Under the pieces are notes generated by a model. It was given only the letters and a program-made list of their open reading frames with translations, did no database searches and was not told where the DNA came from. Shown here piece by piece: positions 1 through 12,856 of a stretch of 64,000 nucleotides of DNA. Positions within the stretch are counted from its first letter, which is position 1, and each line of letters begins with the position of its first letter. The DNA is from Cercis canadensis (Eukaryota > Streptophyta > Magnoliopsida > Fabales > Fabaceae). Made by a program: the position numbers and the translations under genes. Location: assembly GCA_003255065.1 (NCBI GenBank), contig QAOA01007971.1, forward strand, positions 568,370 through 632,369. The letters run 5' to 3'.

Positions 1-126
1 TAAAGACAAAATGACCAAAATTATACATTTTATGAATATAAAGGAACTCAATAGTTTATTTTTAAAGAAGGGGGACTAAAAAGTTTAAGTTATTAAAATA
101 GGAGGACCAAAATTACAATTAAACCT
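1..126 (+). repeat. Right half of a long-terminal-inverted-repeat (foldback) element
   Basis: This stretch closely matches the right end of the complete element at 59966-60511 and, in reverse complement, the left ends at 15504 and 29073. It ends in the family terminus that reads GGTTTAATTGTAATTTTGG in reverse complement. The rest of the element lies before the window. Confidence 0.65.
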
Positions 127-534
127 AGATTTAATATGCTGCAAGGAACCCATATGACTAAAACTTTTGTCAATTCTGCACGAATGAGTTAAGCCTAGCT
201 AAAATTCTCCAAGAATCTATTATGGGAGAATCTATTCTCTCTTGCTATATACTACAACACAAATCACTACTTAAAAGAATCAATTCTTGGAGAAACAACA
301 ATAGATAGCGCATTCTAAATAAATTCTTTTCAAAATCAATTCTTTCATTATCAGTTCTTTCCATAAGAGAATTTCAGAGCTAGTAATAATTTTTCAAGCT
401 TTTGTATTCTTGTGAAAGAGGTTTTGTATTGTGAGCACTCAACACTCGAGTGTTTCTGGTGTAATTATGTGTGTGTCCATCTATATCCATGGTACATGAC
501 TGCCCCAACCTCCAAGGAGCAGACTACTCTTCTA

Positions 535-880
535 TAATGATTATGATAACTGTAGTATGTGTTAAGAAGTTAGGAAGTGGGTAACATTATGAGCTGTTAT
601 GATTTCTGGAATGTTTTGTTTGGAATTTTAGTGATTTAGCACAGCATGAACAAATCAAATTTCATGAAAAGAATATGCATCATTAGGAGTATCTTCAGTA
701 TGGTATATGGAAGAGGCAAGGCAAGTCATCTCTAAGGCACAAGGACGAAAAATTTGATCTGCAATGACCATGAATGCAGATAGAGAAGCACCACCACCAA
801 GAGAAACTGATACATCATGTCTTTAGGAGACAAGTAGGTCCATTTCTTTATACTATCTTTTAACTTAGAATTCTCATATT
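535..880 (+). pseudogene. Relic of SurE exon 7 and flanking introns
   Basis: This upstream stretch resembles about 4770-5420 inside the SurE gene. It first matches intron 6 (the shared phrase TATGAGCTGTTATGATTTCT). It then matches exon 7 from CACAAGGACGAAAAAT through the GAAACTGATACATCATC region and on into intron 7 (AGTAGGTCCATTTCTTTA). About 300 bp of the intron/exon between these parts is missing, and the exon frame is no longer open. No other SurE exon is visible nearby, so this is a partial tandem duplicate that never contained a whole gene or has lost the rest. Confidence 0.75.
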
Positions 881-1447
881 CATTTCAGTTAGTTGATCTT
901 CCTATATTTTTCTTGAATTAAGGACTCAATCTCATTTCCCATTACCACTTGATCAACCTACTATCAACACACTTAAAACTTTTTTATGTTCTACTTAAAT
1001 TTTGTTATAGTTGTGGGTTGTTATATGTGCATAGTATAAAATAATGTAATGATATTTGTGTAACCTTATTAAAAAAGAATATGACTAAGCTTGACTATAG
1101 TATAGGTATTTATAATTTATACTAATCTTCTGATAAATAAAAAATATTCAACTGATAAAGACGCCAAAAAAAACAGAGAGAGAGAACACCAACACATTGA
1201 GGCAATTGGCAAATGGATAAATTCCCTGCATCTAAGCAACAGACCACTGTTGTGCTTACGCAAAACGCAGCACTCATTGGTTACTATCTCTTTATAAGAA
1301 GAACCATTCCCACTTCAGTTCAAGACTTCTGTACTATTTAATATTTAAGCTCCTACTCTTCTAGTTCTCACAAGTCACCACGTAACGATTCAATTCCTCT
1401 ACAACTCTCTTTCACTCTCTAAAACCAAATTCTGAGCTCTGAGGAAA

Positions 1448-4400
1448 ATGGATGACGGTAATCGACCAACGATCATGGTCACGAACGACGATGGAATCGA
1501 TGCACCTGGTCTGCAAGCTTTGGTTCAGGTTCTTGTCTCCACCAACCGTTACAATGTTCAAGTTTGCGCCCCTGATAGGTACCAATTTTCCTATAATCCT
1601 TAATCAGTGATTTGAATTTCAATTCAATTATTTTCAGTTATAGTTGAAAAAATTGCAGTTCTTACTTGTGATTAAGTTATGGTAAACTATTTCATTTGAT
1701 GCATGTTGTTAACAATGGCTTTGTGGTACTTGTGGTTTGTGTTTGTATCTTTGGCTCAAGATTTCCGATTCATTATGAATTTTGGGGACTGCTGAACTTA
1801 GTGTGATTCTCTTTATTGTTCTGATTGAATTATTTTCAGTGAGAAATCAGGTTTTAGTCACAGTATTACTTGGCTTCATCCTATTTCTGCCAAGCATGTA
1901 CATATTGATGGAGCCACTGCCTTTGCGGTTTCTGGTTTGTTTCTCTTTCATGCTCATCTGAATTATTTTGTAGATATGCATGTGCAAACTTGCTCTCTTG
2001 GACACTATTCACTCATGCTTAGAAACATATAAACCCATTTATAGATTCGGATTATATATGCTTATGGTAAACTCTCCGATCTTAAACATTAAAAAACTGT
2101 AATTATGAATGATTAATTAATACTTTCTTTCAGATTAATTTAGGTACATATATCATTTCCTGTTCAGAACTTTAACTTGCAAGTTCTTTGCAGGGACTCC
2201 CGCTGATTGTACTTCTCTGGGAATTTCCAAAGCACTCTTTCCTACAGTAGCTGATCTGGTACCTCGGGGGCTTGAATTTTTAGTTATAATTTTACAAGCT
2301 ATTACATTACTGGACTCTCTTGCTTATTCGCTATCATATTGGCTATTTTCTTTATTGAAAGGGCTCTATGATAAGCAAACTGTAGCATATATATATATAT
2401 ATACTATATATTTATTTATTTTTTCCCACTTTTTAGAGGAACCTTGAAAGCAGTGGTGGATCCATGTACATAAGATTTGTCAGGCTATTCTTTTTTGCCG
2501 AGGAAATCCCCTACATCTAGGAATTCGACTAAAAGTCATGTTATGCTTGATAAATAAATTTGTCCAGTTGGTTCCTAATATGTTTTCCATCTATACTCAC
2601 AGCTTGTCAGCGGCATAAACATGGGTAGTAATTGCGGTTATCACATGTTAGTAGCATTTTTATTTCCTTACATGCATACTTCTGATTATCCTAAGATTCT
2701 GCAACCTCAGAACTGCAAATTTCTTAAATGAATACATGTTTGTGAAGGGACAGTGGAAGAAGGGGCAGGATCTGAAGCCCTTTCCACTACTAATAATAAG
2801 CAAGTCATAATCTTGTCAAAAATTGCATCATCTATCTGAAAGAAAAATATTTATTTTCTTCATTCCCTGTTAGAAGTATTCATGTGTCAATTACTGATCT
2901 GTATCTCTCTGATTCAAATATCTTTAAATGGCTCTATCAGAAAACTACTTTTTGATTGAAAATATTGATTATCTCGAAGAAATATGGTGTATGCTGGTTA
3001 AATTGGCTTATATAGTCCTATGATCATTTTAGAAACCTGGATGTGATTGCAAAGGATGTAAGAAGGACATCTAATAAATGTATACCTGCAGAAAATTATT
3101 TCCAATTACATATTTTGAAGACATCTAATGACAATAGACATTGTCTTTATAAGTTATGAGGAGATTATCATGATTGCATTTCAACAAAATTTGAGAATGC
3201 ACCCAAATACAACTTAAAAGATAATATATTTCTTTCCACTTATAGCTGCTTCCGTAGTTATTACTCCATCTGGAAAGTTTTATGTATAGCTTTACTAATT
3301 AGGTTCCTGTTATGTTCTGCAGTGTTTACTCAGGCACAGTTGCTGGAGCTAGAGAGGCCTTCTTCAATGATATACCTTCTATCTCCGTTTCATTCGATTG
3401 GTATCTTAACATACTTCAATTGCTATATTGCTGCTTTTATCTACACTAGTTGTCTCAAATTAAAGTTTTGAAAACAGGGTTTTCCTAACTTATTATTGGA
3501 TCTGATAACTGGATGTGTTTTGATGTAATATGGCTGATGGGCATTATTTGCTATAATCATCTTTCATTTATCCCCTGCTACAGAAACTTCTGTTTACTCT
3601 CGTATTTGACCATTTTGGGGTACTTTACATCCAGGGTTCAAGGAAAGAGTAACCTAAATGACTTCATTCTTGCTGCTCAAGCATGCATACCTATCATAAA
3701 TGCTGTAATAGTTGAGATAAAGAATAAAAGCTACGTTCAGAGATGCTTTTTGAATATAGATGTGCCAGCTAATGTTTCTGATCATAAGGTATGTTGTATG
3801 TAGTAACCTGCACGCCAGCATTGTTGTATTTTGCATTTTTAGCTTGTGGAAAATTATGAATTGATCTAACCAGATAGTTCTGTTCACAAGATGCATCTTC
3901 ACATAAATTCATGTTATGATAATAGAAATCTTCGGTATACTGTCATAGAGAAGATACTATTAGTTCTTGGAAACCCACCTATTGATATGGGGATTTTAGT
4001 CCAGTAATAGCCACTGTTTTAAATATTATATTAGTACGTGTCAGTAATCGTCATTCTTGACTGGGTGCTTCTTTCTTCTTTTCATCCTTTACATCCTTAT
4101 TCTCACCTTATTATAACACAGGGAAAAGATATCCTGTATTTTCCTCTCACCTTACTTGAACAAGGATGCAAAGAATTATGAAATCTCCATTTATAAATAA
4201 CTAAAGAACTCTTGGACATGTTTCTGTCAACTATCATTGAAGTTGTTAGTTGTCAATCAATAACTTTCTGTAAGAAACCTATTATTGGAGCGATATTCCT
4301 CATAAACAATGTTAGCTTTTGTCTCACTTTGCCAATTTCTGTTTTGCTTTTGTATTTACTTGTGCTTCTTTATCCCATAGAAAGTACCCATTTAACAATT

Positions 4401-5985
4401 TGATCGTCTATTTATAACATAGATGATATCTTATTAGATATAATACTTTGTCAGAAGCCTATATGACTAATAAATATATCAATTCTGTAGTGATTAGTTC
4501 ATTTACGAGATATATAGGCAGTAATTTTGTTTCTTTTCTTCTTCCTCCTTTAGGTTGCTAGTCCTTTGTAGTATTTTTTAAGTTTTGTCATTCTTAAGAA
4601 TGGGGTTTGTTTGGAGATTATTTAGAGCTCCCCCCAACCCCTTTTTGCTTTTGTCTGTTTTGGAGCTTTTGGTCCTTTTGGTGTATGGCTGTCCTAAGAC
4701 CCTGTTATTATCCTATCCCGTTGACTTTGCTACCTGCATTTCCCTTTGAAGCATCTTCATTAAGAGTAAACTATTCGTATCTGATGATTGTGAAAGACTA
4801 GTGCATGTTAAAAGGTTAAGAAGAGAGTCAAGTTATGAGCTGTTATGATTTCTTGAACTTACTCCTTGGAATTTTAAAGAAATTGTTTAGCTCAGCATGT
4901 ATAAGTCAAATTGCTAGGTTCTGGTGTCCAATATCATGAAAAGAATATGTGCCATTTTGTTATAAATTGGTGCACTTAATATTGTTTTGTCTTCTTTAAG
5001 AATGTGTTGAGATATTTTGCTGCGTGTTCCTCATGTTAAAATTGGACATCTTAGTATATCAGTGTAAGATTGCTAGGATTTCTACTGCTGACTTCGCCAC
5101 AAGTATACATTTTTTTGTGGACAAAATGGTAGTTAAGGCCACAAGTGTACTTTGCTTTGACATGCAAACACTTTTTAATTATTGTTGTGGGTTATCTTTT
5201 GTTCCTTGTCAAAGGGGTACAAGCTGACTAGGCAGGGTAAAGCTGTCTTCAAGATGGGCTGGAGGCAAATTACCTCTGAGACTGAGACACAAGGACGAAA
5301 AATGTCTTCTGCGATGACCATGGATGTAGATACAGCAGCACCCAAAGAAACTGATACATCATCTATATCGCCAGAACATCTTTTATTCAGGAGAGAAGTA
5401 GGTCCATTTCTTTATTATACTTCTCTTCACTTTAACTTTAGAGTCTCATATTCATTATACTTACCCTCTATTCCTATATTCTTTTCATGTTTATTGTTTG
5501 AACTCCTCTCCTTTTAAAAAGTGATATGCAGCTTAGTCTTATGGTTTTGAATATACTATGGTTAGACTTACTTAGAATATAGCTACCTAATTTTGTCAAC
5601 CTATGAAATAGATGTTAACTTTTAGTGCACTCCAGAAGATTCCCACTTGGATATACTTTCCCTAGTCTTCCCCTGCGCCCCTTTTCCTCTTCTGAATTGA
5701 TGTAGAACTATGTTTTAAATTTTGTAGGTAAGAGGTGCTCAATTTGATCACGATGATACGGATTACAAATTCTTACAGGAAGGATATGTAAGTTTTATAT
5801 ATATATATATAAGTTAATTTTAAGATTTGATTACACAAACTCTGGCTAATATATTAAGTTATTCATCGTTCTAGATCACTGTTACTCCTCTTGCTGCTCT
5901 ATCTCAAGCGGAAGTAGATTGTCATGCCTATTTCAAGGATTGGCTACCGAGTGTCTCTGAACTCCCCTCTGCATCGGCTTTATAA
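1448..5985 (+). CDS. SurE-like 5'-nucleotidase / acid phosphatase (nine exons)
   Basis: Predicted metal-dependent phosphatase of the SurE family, which removes phosphate from nucleoside monophosphates; probably cytosolic, as no signal peptide is seen. Exons by GT-AG rule: 1448-1578, 1840-1934, 2194-2258, 2603-2646, 3323-3400, 3635-3788, 5215-5397, 5728-5787, 5875-5985. They join in frame to 306 residues, the usual size for plant members. The N-terminus has the metal-binding [10 protein letters not shown] (both Asp present), followed by [27 protein letters not shown] and the [25 protein letters not shown] core, split over exons. The C-terminus has a plant-type insertion with [17 protein letters not shown], then [14 protein letters not shown] and [10 protein letters not shown]. 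The start is the first ATG after a pyrimidine-rich leader. A decayed copy of exon 7 lies upstream at 535-880. Family assignment is firm; the exact substrate is inferred. Confidence 0.9.
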
Positions 5986-8677
5986 TGCTGTAGGGCTCGT
6001 CATATATTTGTGATCTATTTGACAGCTTTGATTGGATTATGTCACTAGCGATAATGGTATATATGTTCTAAGCATGGCTGGTTAAGAATAAGGATTATGC
6101 TCTGAACCTTTACGCATACCTCATTCAATGATCATTAATTTTCTTTCCAAAAACATCACATATATATATCTTTGTCCATTTAAAAGTACAATAACAAATT
6201 ATTTCACATGATTCAGTTGACCTGAGAGCTGCAACTTGGCAACTTAACAGGGTCAAAATTTTCAGATAGTAGTTGCTCCATTTTTGCTAAGAGGAATTCA
6301 CCCAAAGGATATAATCTGTGCATACATACCATGATACCATGTCACTATCAACGTTGTTCTTGTCCCGATATAAATGTCATAAAATATTTATTCATCCTGT
6401 GTGTCTTATATTACTCTCTGTTGAGCATCATATGATCAAGTCACTGTAATTCCTTACCTTAACAAGTTGTGATTTTTGGATGCTTTTTTCTGTTGATTAC
6501 TTTAGTTTTCTGAAAATGGTTTCAAACTCAATCTGCTGCGCAAGAAATTATTTACATCCTGCCCTCAACATTACTATTCCCTGCAGCCACTGCTTCATTA
6601 CTATTAGGGCAATAAAGATATCTCTGCCCCACTTGTTATACGGTTGGATGAGAAAGCTTATTTTCTGTAAGCTATTAAACTATTATTCATTTTTAGACTG
6701 ACTTGTTAGCAATTCGCATTCTATCTTTACTGTGAATTTCGCGTCTTCTTGTGTTAATGAATGGGAAAGGCTTATTTTCTGCAAGATATCACTCTTTTTA
6801 GATAAATTGATAGAAAATTCTCATTAAAATTGTGTACATGGACTTCTTGGTCTTCTGCTGATCATGTTAATGAGGAGTTGCCTATACCAACATTTGATCA
6901 CTGAGGATTTAACTTGTAATTGATACTTCCTTGGATTCATCTAGAAATGTATTTTATCCTATCAAAACATATTCTGCACTAGTCCATGGAAGCGTTTCAG
7001 AAAAAGGAACGTTTTGTTTTCAAAACTTCCTCTACCTTGATAAGATTAGGGACCATTCACAATTGTCTCAAGGTTGTGTGATAAGTATTGGCAAAATTCC
7101 AATTATATATATTTGTAGATGAGGGCCAATGCTTTAAAGCATGGGAAAATTGTTTTTCAGTACTAAAAATTCAGAATTTGGGGAGCTATATGGTCAAATC
7201 TTGTGCCATACAATAAAGCTGTAGGGACCTATATCTGCAAAATTATGGACTGCTTCCAAAATTGGTTGAACAGAAATGATAGTTTACTTGAAGATTAGTC
7301 TGTTGACGACCTTATTCTCCTCTGCACAGACCATTTAGAGAAAGAGAATATCTACATTGAGAAAAAAATCTCTGCTCAAATTCAAATCCAGTTACAGGAC
7401 TGGTCCAAGTTTATAAGTCTCCCAGTACGCTTATTTTGAAACAAAGTTCAAAACCCGATCGAGTGTGAAGTGTTTCCCCCATATGAGTCAATCTGGCTGC
7501 TGCTTTTGATCCTACCCCATAGAAATTATTTCATTAGGGGGATGCCCAAGCTACACCACTATCCACCTCTCAAGTTTTGGGGGTTGTTTTTGTAGGCCCT
7601 AGAATGTAAATTTAGTGTCATTAGAAAAATCTAAAAAAATAAAGTCATCTAATGTATGCAAGATAATAGAATTTGAGTTTAATTCTGTCAAAGAAAATTA
7701 CCATTAATATTATTTTTTAATTTCTTTTCTAGATGCAATTTATAGAGAATTATTTGTTCTAATACAAACCAAGTGATTTAAATTTGAGATTTTTTCAATA
7801 ACATTAATTTCACATTGTGGGTCCCACCAAAACCTCTATTTGAGAGTGGGTAGCACTGCCCCTAATTAGAGAGGAAATTGTAAGTTGATCTTAGTCTAAC
7901 ACTTTATAGGAGCATGCTCATTGTAGATGTCCTATTTTTTCAGCATGTGGTTGGTAGGTATTAACCTTAAATTCCTTACTAAGACGAAGTTTTTGATCGG
8001 AGAAAGTGTTATATAACTTGTTAACCTTATCCTAATCAACTTAGCTTCAATGATACGTGATATTTGGTAGAGACTGACAAAGGGAAGAGAGAAGATATGT
8101 GGGTCTGATAAGAAAAAATGTGATTAGGAAGTAAAAGTTGCTTAAAGCTGATAATGATTTGAAATTCTAAATGAGGAGAAAATTATGTAGGTTGTACTAT
8201 CCATTCCATAGTTGCTTTCACATGTCAACTTTTACTTCAACAATTGAAAAAAAAAAAAAAAANAAAAAAAAAAGGAGGGATCAAACTACCATTCAACTAC
8301 TTAAAAATGGACCGCTTAACAATAAGAAGCCTTCTAGGGAAGAAAATTAGCTTCCCCTCCCAACCAAACATGCTTTTTAATACGCTATTATATGGTACTT
8401 TTACTGATTTTTGAGACTGATTACACCTTCTTTAGAAATTGGAAGTATTTAAGAAAAAGAAAGAGACAAGTTTTTAAAAGATGTGCTTAGTGGAATCTTT
8501 ATAAAACACAAAAATTGAAAGGACGAAGAGAATCCTTCTATATCGGTGCTACAAAAGGTAAAAGAAAAAGAACAAAGAAACAAAAAGAAAAGAAAACGCT
8601 GTATATGGATATGGACATTATAAATATTTTATGTACATTGCATGTTTCCTCTCAATCCTGTACTCTGTGCATAGCCT
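5986..8677. other. Spacer after SurE; one possible MITE
   Basis: No coding region can be supported. The first few hundred bases are probably the SurE 3' UTR. A stretch at about 7533-7870 has weak terminal inverted repeats starting TTAGGGG and ending CCCCTAA, with related subterminal sequence. This suggests a short non-autonomous DNA element. A poly-A run with a single N lies at 8246-8273. Confidence 0.5.
7533..7870. mobile_element. Possible MITE with imperfect terminal inverted repeats
   Basis: The left end begins TTAGGGGGATGCCCAAGCTA. The right end in reverse complement begins TTAGGGGCAGTGCTACCCA, so the two ends share a terminal motif and pyrimidine-rich context. No convincing target duplication can be pointed to, and no coding capacity exists. 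It could also be chance similarity of low-complexity ends. Confidence 0.35.
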
Positions 8678-10675
8678 TCATTTTTTGGATGGCAAAGAAG
8701 GTGTATGTGATTCCACTAGTATAGACCAGAGAACGTGCACGTCTTCACAGGGGCAAGATTTGACATCTTCGTAGAGAATGTAAATCCCTCTTCCTGAAAT
8801 GTAGAAGCAAAATTGTGAACAAAAAGAATCATGAGGGAGTGAAGAGGAAAAGAAATGCAGTGCCCCTAGTGGAGCTGTGGGAGTGAATGTAGGAAGAGAA
8901 AGAGAAGAAAATGTGATAAACATGTTTCTCAGAATTCAGATGGCAATGCAGAAAGAAAAGGACCTCTGAAATTGGGTCTTGAATTTGATGTTTATATGTT
9001 CTCAGGCAAGAAAGAAGATTTGTGGGAAAGAACTGTGTGTGTGTGTGTGTGTGTGTGTGATTGATTGTTTCAAGAGTAGAAGCTTTCTGCAAAGTGCTAA
9101 AACAATGTGAGTAAGAGGACACAACACAAGCATTTCTGCATCAAAACTAGAATGCAGATGTGAGAAAATTGAGAATGCAGCTATGGAGATGAGAGTATCA
9201 TTGAGAACTTACTCTTCTTCTGAGTTGAATGCATTCGGAACCAGAGCTTCTTCAGTGGAGAGAGGAGGGATTGCAGCCACCCCATTTGGTGAAGTGGGTG
9301 TGGCTCATGTAGGTGAAACCAATTGGAGGGAAATAATAAGAAGAGGGTAAGGGAGATAAAGGGGAAAACTCTAGCCTTTGCTTAGACAAGGGTGAAGTTT
9401 TTGTGAGGTCACTGTTCTTAATTTGGGACATTTTACGTTCCCTTGCAGGCCAATCACGAAATTCACATTTGATGTTGGTACAATGTCCTTTTCAAACCCT
9501 TTATTCCTTGTAGAAGAAGAGAAAAGAAGCCACTCTACCAATCAGCTGTGCATCTCACACTTTCACCACAAAAAAGAACCCTCTTTTTTTTTTTTTTCCC
9601 CTTTTTCCAAATTAATAGCTTATGAATGAAGACACACTTCCAATGTTTTTCGCCATCATTTGGCATACACGTTAGTGGTAAAATGCCCACATTAGGAAGG
9701 TTTCTTTTTTTGACATGTAGGGCATCCTCTTGCATTTTAAGCGAGTACAAATCTCTTTTCAAGAGTCTCTCACAAGGCTGTTCCACTAGGGTGACTTACA
9801 AGAGAGTAGCAATTTCTGGAATCTCTTGCTGATTCAGATTTGACACGTCATCACGAAGGCTCACATGGATGACTGACTTATCTGAGTGTTCACTAAGAGT
9901 AGTTCGTCGTTTTAATATTGTTTTGTGCTCAATCAGCCTACAGTGCCATAGAAACAATGTGAATGAGTCACTGAGATTTGAGATAACAAAAGTTTATCAG
10001 CAAATTTTATGGTGCTGGCCCAGCATCCGTATTGAAATGTACTAAGAGCTATTGATTTGTACCAAAAAGTCTTCAATTTCTATCAAATCAAAACATGGTA
10101 TAAGTCTGTCCCTCACTAAAAATACCTTCAAAGATAAACCATCCATGTCTGAGCTAAAGAATTTACAAGTAAATTCATTGGATCTAAATCTTGATATGTC
10201 AATTAATTATATATTACTTGCTCACCTTCACTGCAAACCGATCTCTCTATAAAGTACAATAATATTAAATATCCAACAAAATCAATTTTACAATATAAAC
10301 CCCCCAAAATAAAAAAGAGTTATAGTGGAAAACTTCTCTTCCCTCAAATCACAACAATAACTTGTAAAAATCTTCAATTCTAATTAAAAACCTCAAAAGT
10401 TCAAACATTAATAAGCAAAAATGAAATGGTAAAAAAAAAATTATTATAATTTTTAGAATTTAGTCTAGGGATTCAAACTTAAGACTTCTAGTAAATTATT
10501 CAAATCCTTCTTCAATAGATCACACCTAATGTCTAGTGGCTTCAATTTCTAGAATTTAAGTGTTTAATTTCTTAATTTGTATAGTTTTTAGTAAAAAAAG
10601 AAGATGTATGTGATATGTAGAATTCAAATTTATAATGGATAATAATAAAGGTGTTTACCCATTCAGTTGATGGAT
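8678..10675. other. Spacer with microsatellite; no supported gene
   Basis: This contains a (GT)n tract at 9034-9059 and purine-rich sequence around it. A 55-codon ATG-to-stop frame at 9183-9350 (+) has no recognised domain or splice partner and is not called. The segment near 10430-10560 is AT-rich with nothing recognisable. Confidence 0.5.
9034..9059. repeat. (GT)n microsatellite
   Basis: A pure TG dinucleotide run of about 13 units, directly visible. Confidence 0.95.
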
Positions 10676-12050
10676 TAAATGATAGACTAAACAACTGAAC
10701 CAAAAGTTATTACTAATATAAATTGGGCAATTGAACTGAAGTTTTCCTGGTTCTGCACCCATACTAATAAAATTACAATGAGTTCATAATGTTCTTTTCT
10801 CCTCACCCTTTATAATATTTCGCTTTCTGGTGCCAAGGTTGGGTAGCTTGGTTTGGTTGTGTAGCTGCTTGGTGTCAGCTTCTGCCATCTTGGGCCTTTA
10901 TTGAGAATAGCCCAACTTGATGAAATTGTAGTTTTGCTGTCGAAAGTTTTTGTAAAGGGTCCAAACGAATCCACGTCCCTACCATTTAATTCCTCTTGGT
11001 AATTAGAGCAAGGTACTAATGTCGTGTATGAAATCCTTAAGGGCCTGTTTTTTCTTACACTAACTGTGACGCTAGATAGCCATCACTAGACTGCATCAAA
11101 GATTTGAAGCGAAAAAATGTGGGTGGTGTGAGTACTTTGGGCCCCCTTTGAGTTCTTTCTGGTTCTGTCACTGGGTGAGTTGTTGCTGCTGGCTCTTGCA
11201 TGTTACCCGATGGCAGCAAAGAATAATTTTTTTGTGATATTTATTTTTGTTTTTATGAATAAATTGTAAATAAAAATTTTGGATATTTGCACTTGGATCA
11301 CGTTGTGACTTAGCCCTCTAGTGTAAATGGGCCAATACAAATAGGCCCAACCCAAGAAAGCATGAAAACCCAATCAAACTAAATAAATGAAAAAAGAAAA
11401 AAAATGATTAGATCAATTAAAGCAAAAGTAATTCATATAAAAAATAGAATCTAATCAAACTAAAATTGATCCAGACACAATAAACTTTATAAGAGATATA
11501 ATAATTTCTACAAGATGCAGATTAAATAGCAGCATTCATAATGAAAGCAGGGTGACACAAAGTGGAGTAACCGTTGATGGAGGGAAAGAGAAGGAAAAGG
11601 TAGAGAAAGGCAATAATGAATGTTGAAGATTTACAAAGGGAAGTCTTCATGCTTGCAAGAAATTGAAGACTGTTAGTGATGCTCAAGGAAAGTATTTGGT
11701 TGGGTATATATAGAAAGGTGAAAGCCAGGCGTTGGTGTTAAGCGTCTTCCAATTACGGCCATATACTTGTCTTTGCTTCTTGTCATGTTCCTTTCTTTGC
11801 TATACTTGTGATGGTTCTGGGCAGCAGTCAAAGTCAAATACACAACAGGAAGCACAGCTAATTTTGAATATGCTCTGCAATTTAATAATAAAAGTGTATA
11901 ATTAGCATTTCTCGTTATCAATGTTCCAAAAAGAAAATTTATTTCATTTAATATTATTTAAATCAAGAGGATAAGAAGAAAAGGGGTATCTACAAGAAGG
12001 TCAATGCAAAGAGTGAGGCATACTAGAAAGAAAGAGACAAGATGGTTCTT
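10676..12050. repeat. Direct segmental duplication, copy 1
   Basis: The sequence is nearly identical to 12857-14506 from its first base (TAAATGATAGACTAAAC) to its last. It ends exactly at the N at 12051. It lacks about 275 bp that copy 2 has at about 13748-14022, which carry most of the defensin intron and exon 2. The sequence flanking the left end differs between the copies. Confidence 0.9.
11572..11650 (-). pseudogene. Defensin signal-peptide exon, orphan copy
   Basis: This is the counterpart in copy 1 of the first exon of the defensin gene at 13767-14106. It encodes a hydrophobic signal peptide beginning MKTSLCKSSTFIIAFLYLF, with a TATATATA box at about 11703-11711 upstream on the same strand. 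The mature-peptide exon is absent because the segment that should follow is deleted. The copy therefore cannot make a defensin, although its promoter region is retained. Confidence 0.75.
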
Positions 12051-12114
12051 NTTGTGACTCATCTAATTCGTAAAATAGAAAGAAAAAAAAAATGTAAAGA
12101 CTCCATGGAACTGT

Positions 12115-12523
12115 CTACATCAGCAAAGCCGCAGCGAAGATCACAACAGCAGCAGATCCAGTGATGGTGAATCTGTTAAAAACGGCACCGTTCTCAGCTA
12201 GCGATGGTGCTCCAGATGGTGGAGATGAGATCGATGAGAGGGGGGGGGGGGGTGGTCGAAGCACTAGCTAGCGACTCAGAAGTAGCCGGAGGAGGAGATG
12301 GTGGAGAGTTGACGGTGGTTGGAGACAACGTCGGACCGCTCTCTACTGAAGTGCTAGCGGCAAGCGGAGAGTTCAAGGACGGAGACAGCGTCGGAGGTTT
12401 AGAAGCAGCTCGTCACAGAGTAGCAACGGGAGATGACGCCGGTGAAGATGCCGGAAATTGAGCCATCGTGGAGCTCACCAACAACGCAACCACTAACATC
12501 AACACCACGCTGAAGCAAGCCAT
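12115..12523 (-). pseudogene. Classical arabinogalactan protein, damaged
   Basis: On the minus strand the ATG at 12523 opens a signal peptide (MACFSVVLMLVVALLVSSTM then AQ). It is followed by a Pro/Ala/Ser/Thr-rich body with SP, TP and PP motifs typical of hydroxyproline-O-glycosylated AGPs. The end is a hydrophobic tail (ITGSAAVVIFAAALLM) that fits a GPI-anchor signal, giving about 135 residues of family-typical layout. Two things interrupt it: an in-frame TGA at codon 37 (12413-12415), and a frame change across a run of 13 C on the coding strand (12240-12252). The homopolymer is a likely sequencing or assembly error; the TGA is harder to dismiss. It sits between the two copies of the segmental duplication. 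Confidence 0.75.
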
Positions 12524-12856
12524 TTTAGAGAGAGAAAGAAAATCCAAGAGAGCAAAATAAAGCTCAAACACAGTGTGACTGTGATTCTAAGAATTCAAAG
12601 AGCAGAAACAGAGATGGGGATATAATTGTCTTGTAAATGTGCAAACAGCTTCCCGGTCTTTTGAAAATGAGCTTTCGTAGAGGGCTTTTTTAAGAAGCTT
12701 AAAAAATTGACTTCATAAAATAAGTTAAAAACAGCTTTTTAGGAGTTAATAAGTTACTTATTTAAGCTCATCTAAACACTATTTTTTTTACACAAAAGCA
12801 CTTATACTAGTAGAGAAGCTCTAATAAGCTGTAAACTATGCTATCCAAACGGGGCC

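Noticed and set aside
8829-9122. Minus-strand frame of 97 codons
   Set aside because: It reads through the (GT)n microsatellite and is Ser/Phe/His-rich with no family feature.
9183-9350. 55-codon plus-strand frame beginning MEMRVSLRTYSSSEL
   Set aside because: No signal peptide, domain or splice context; coding potential cannot be supported from sequence alone.
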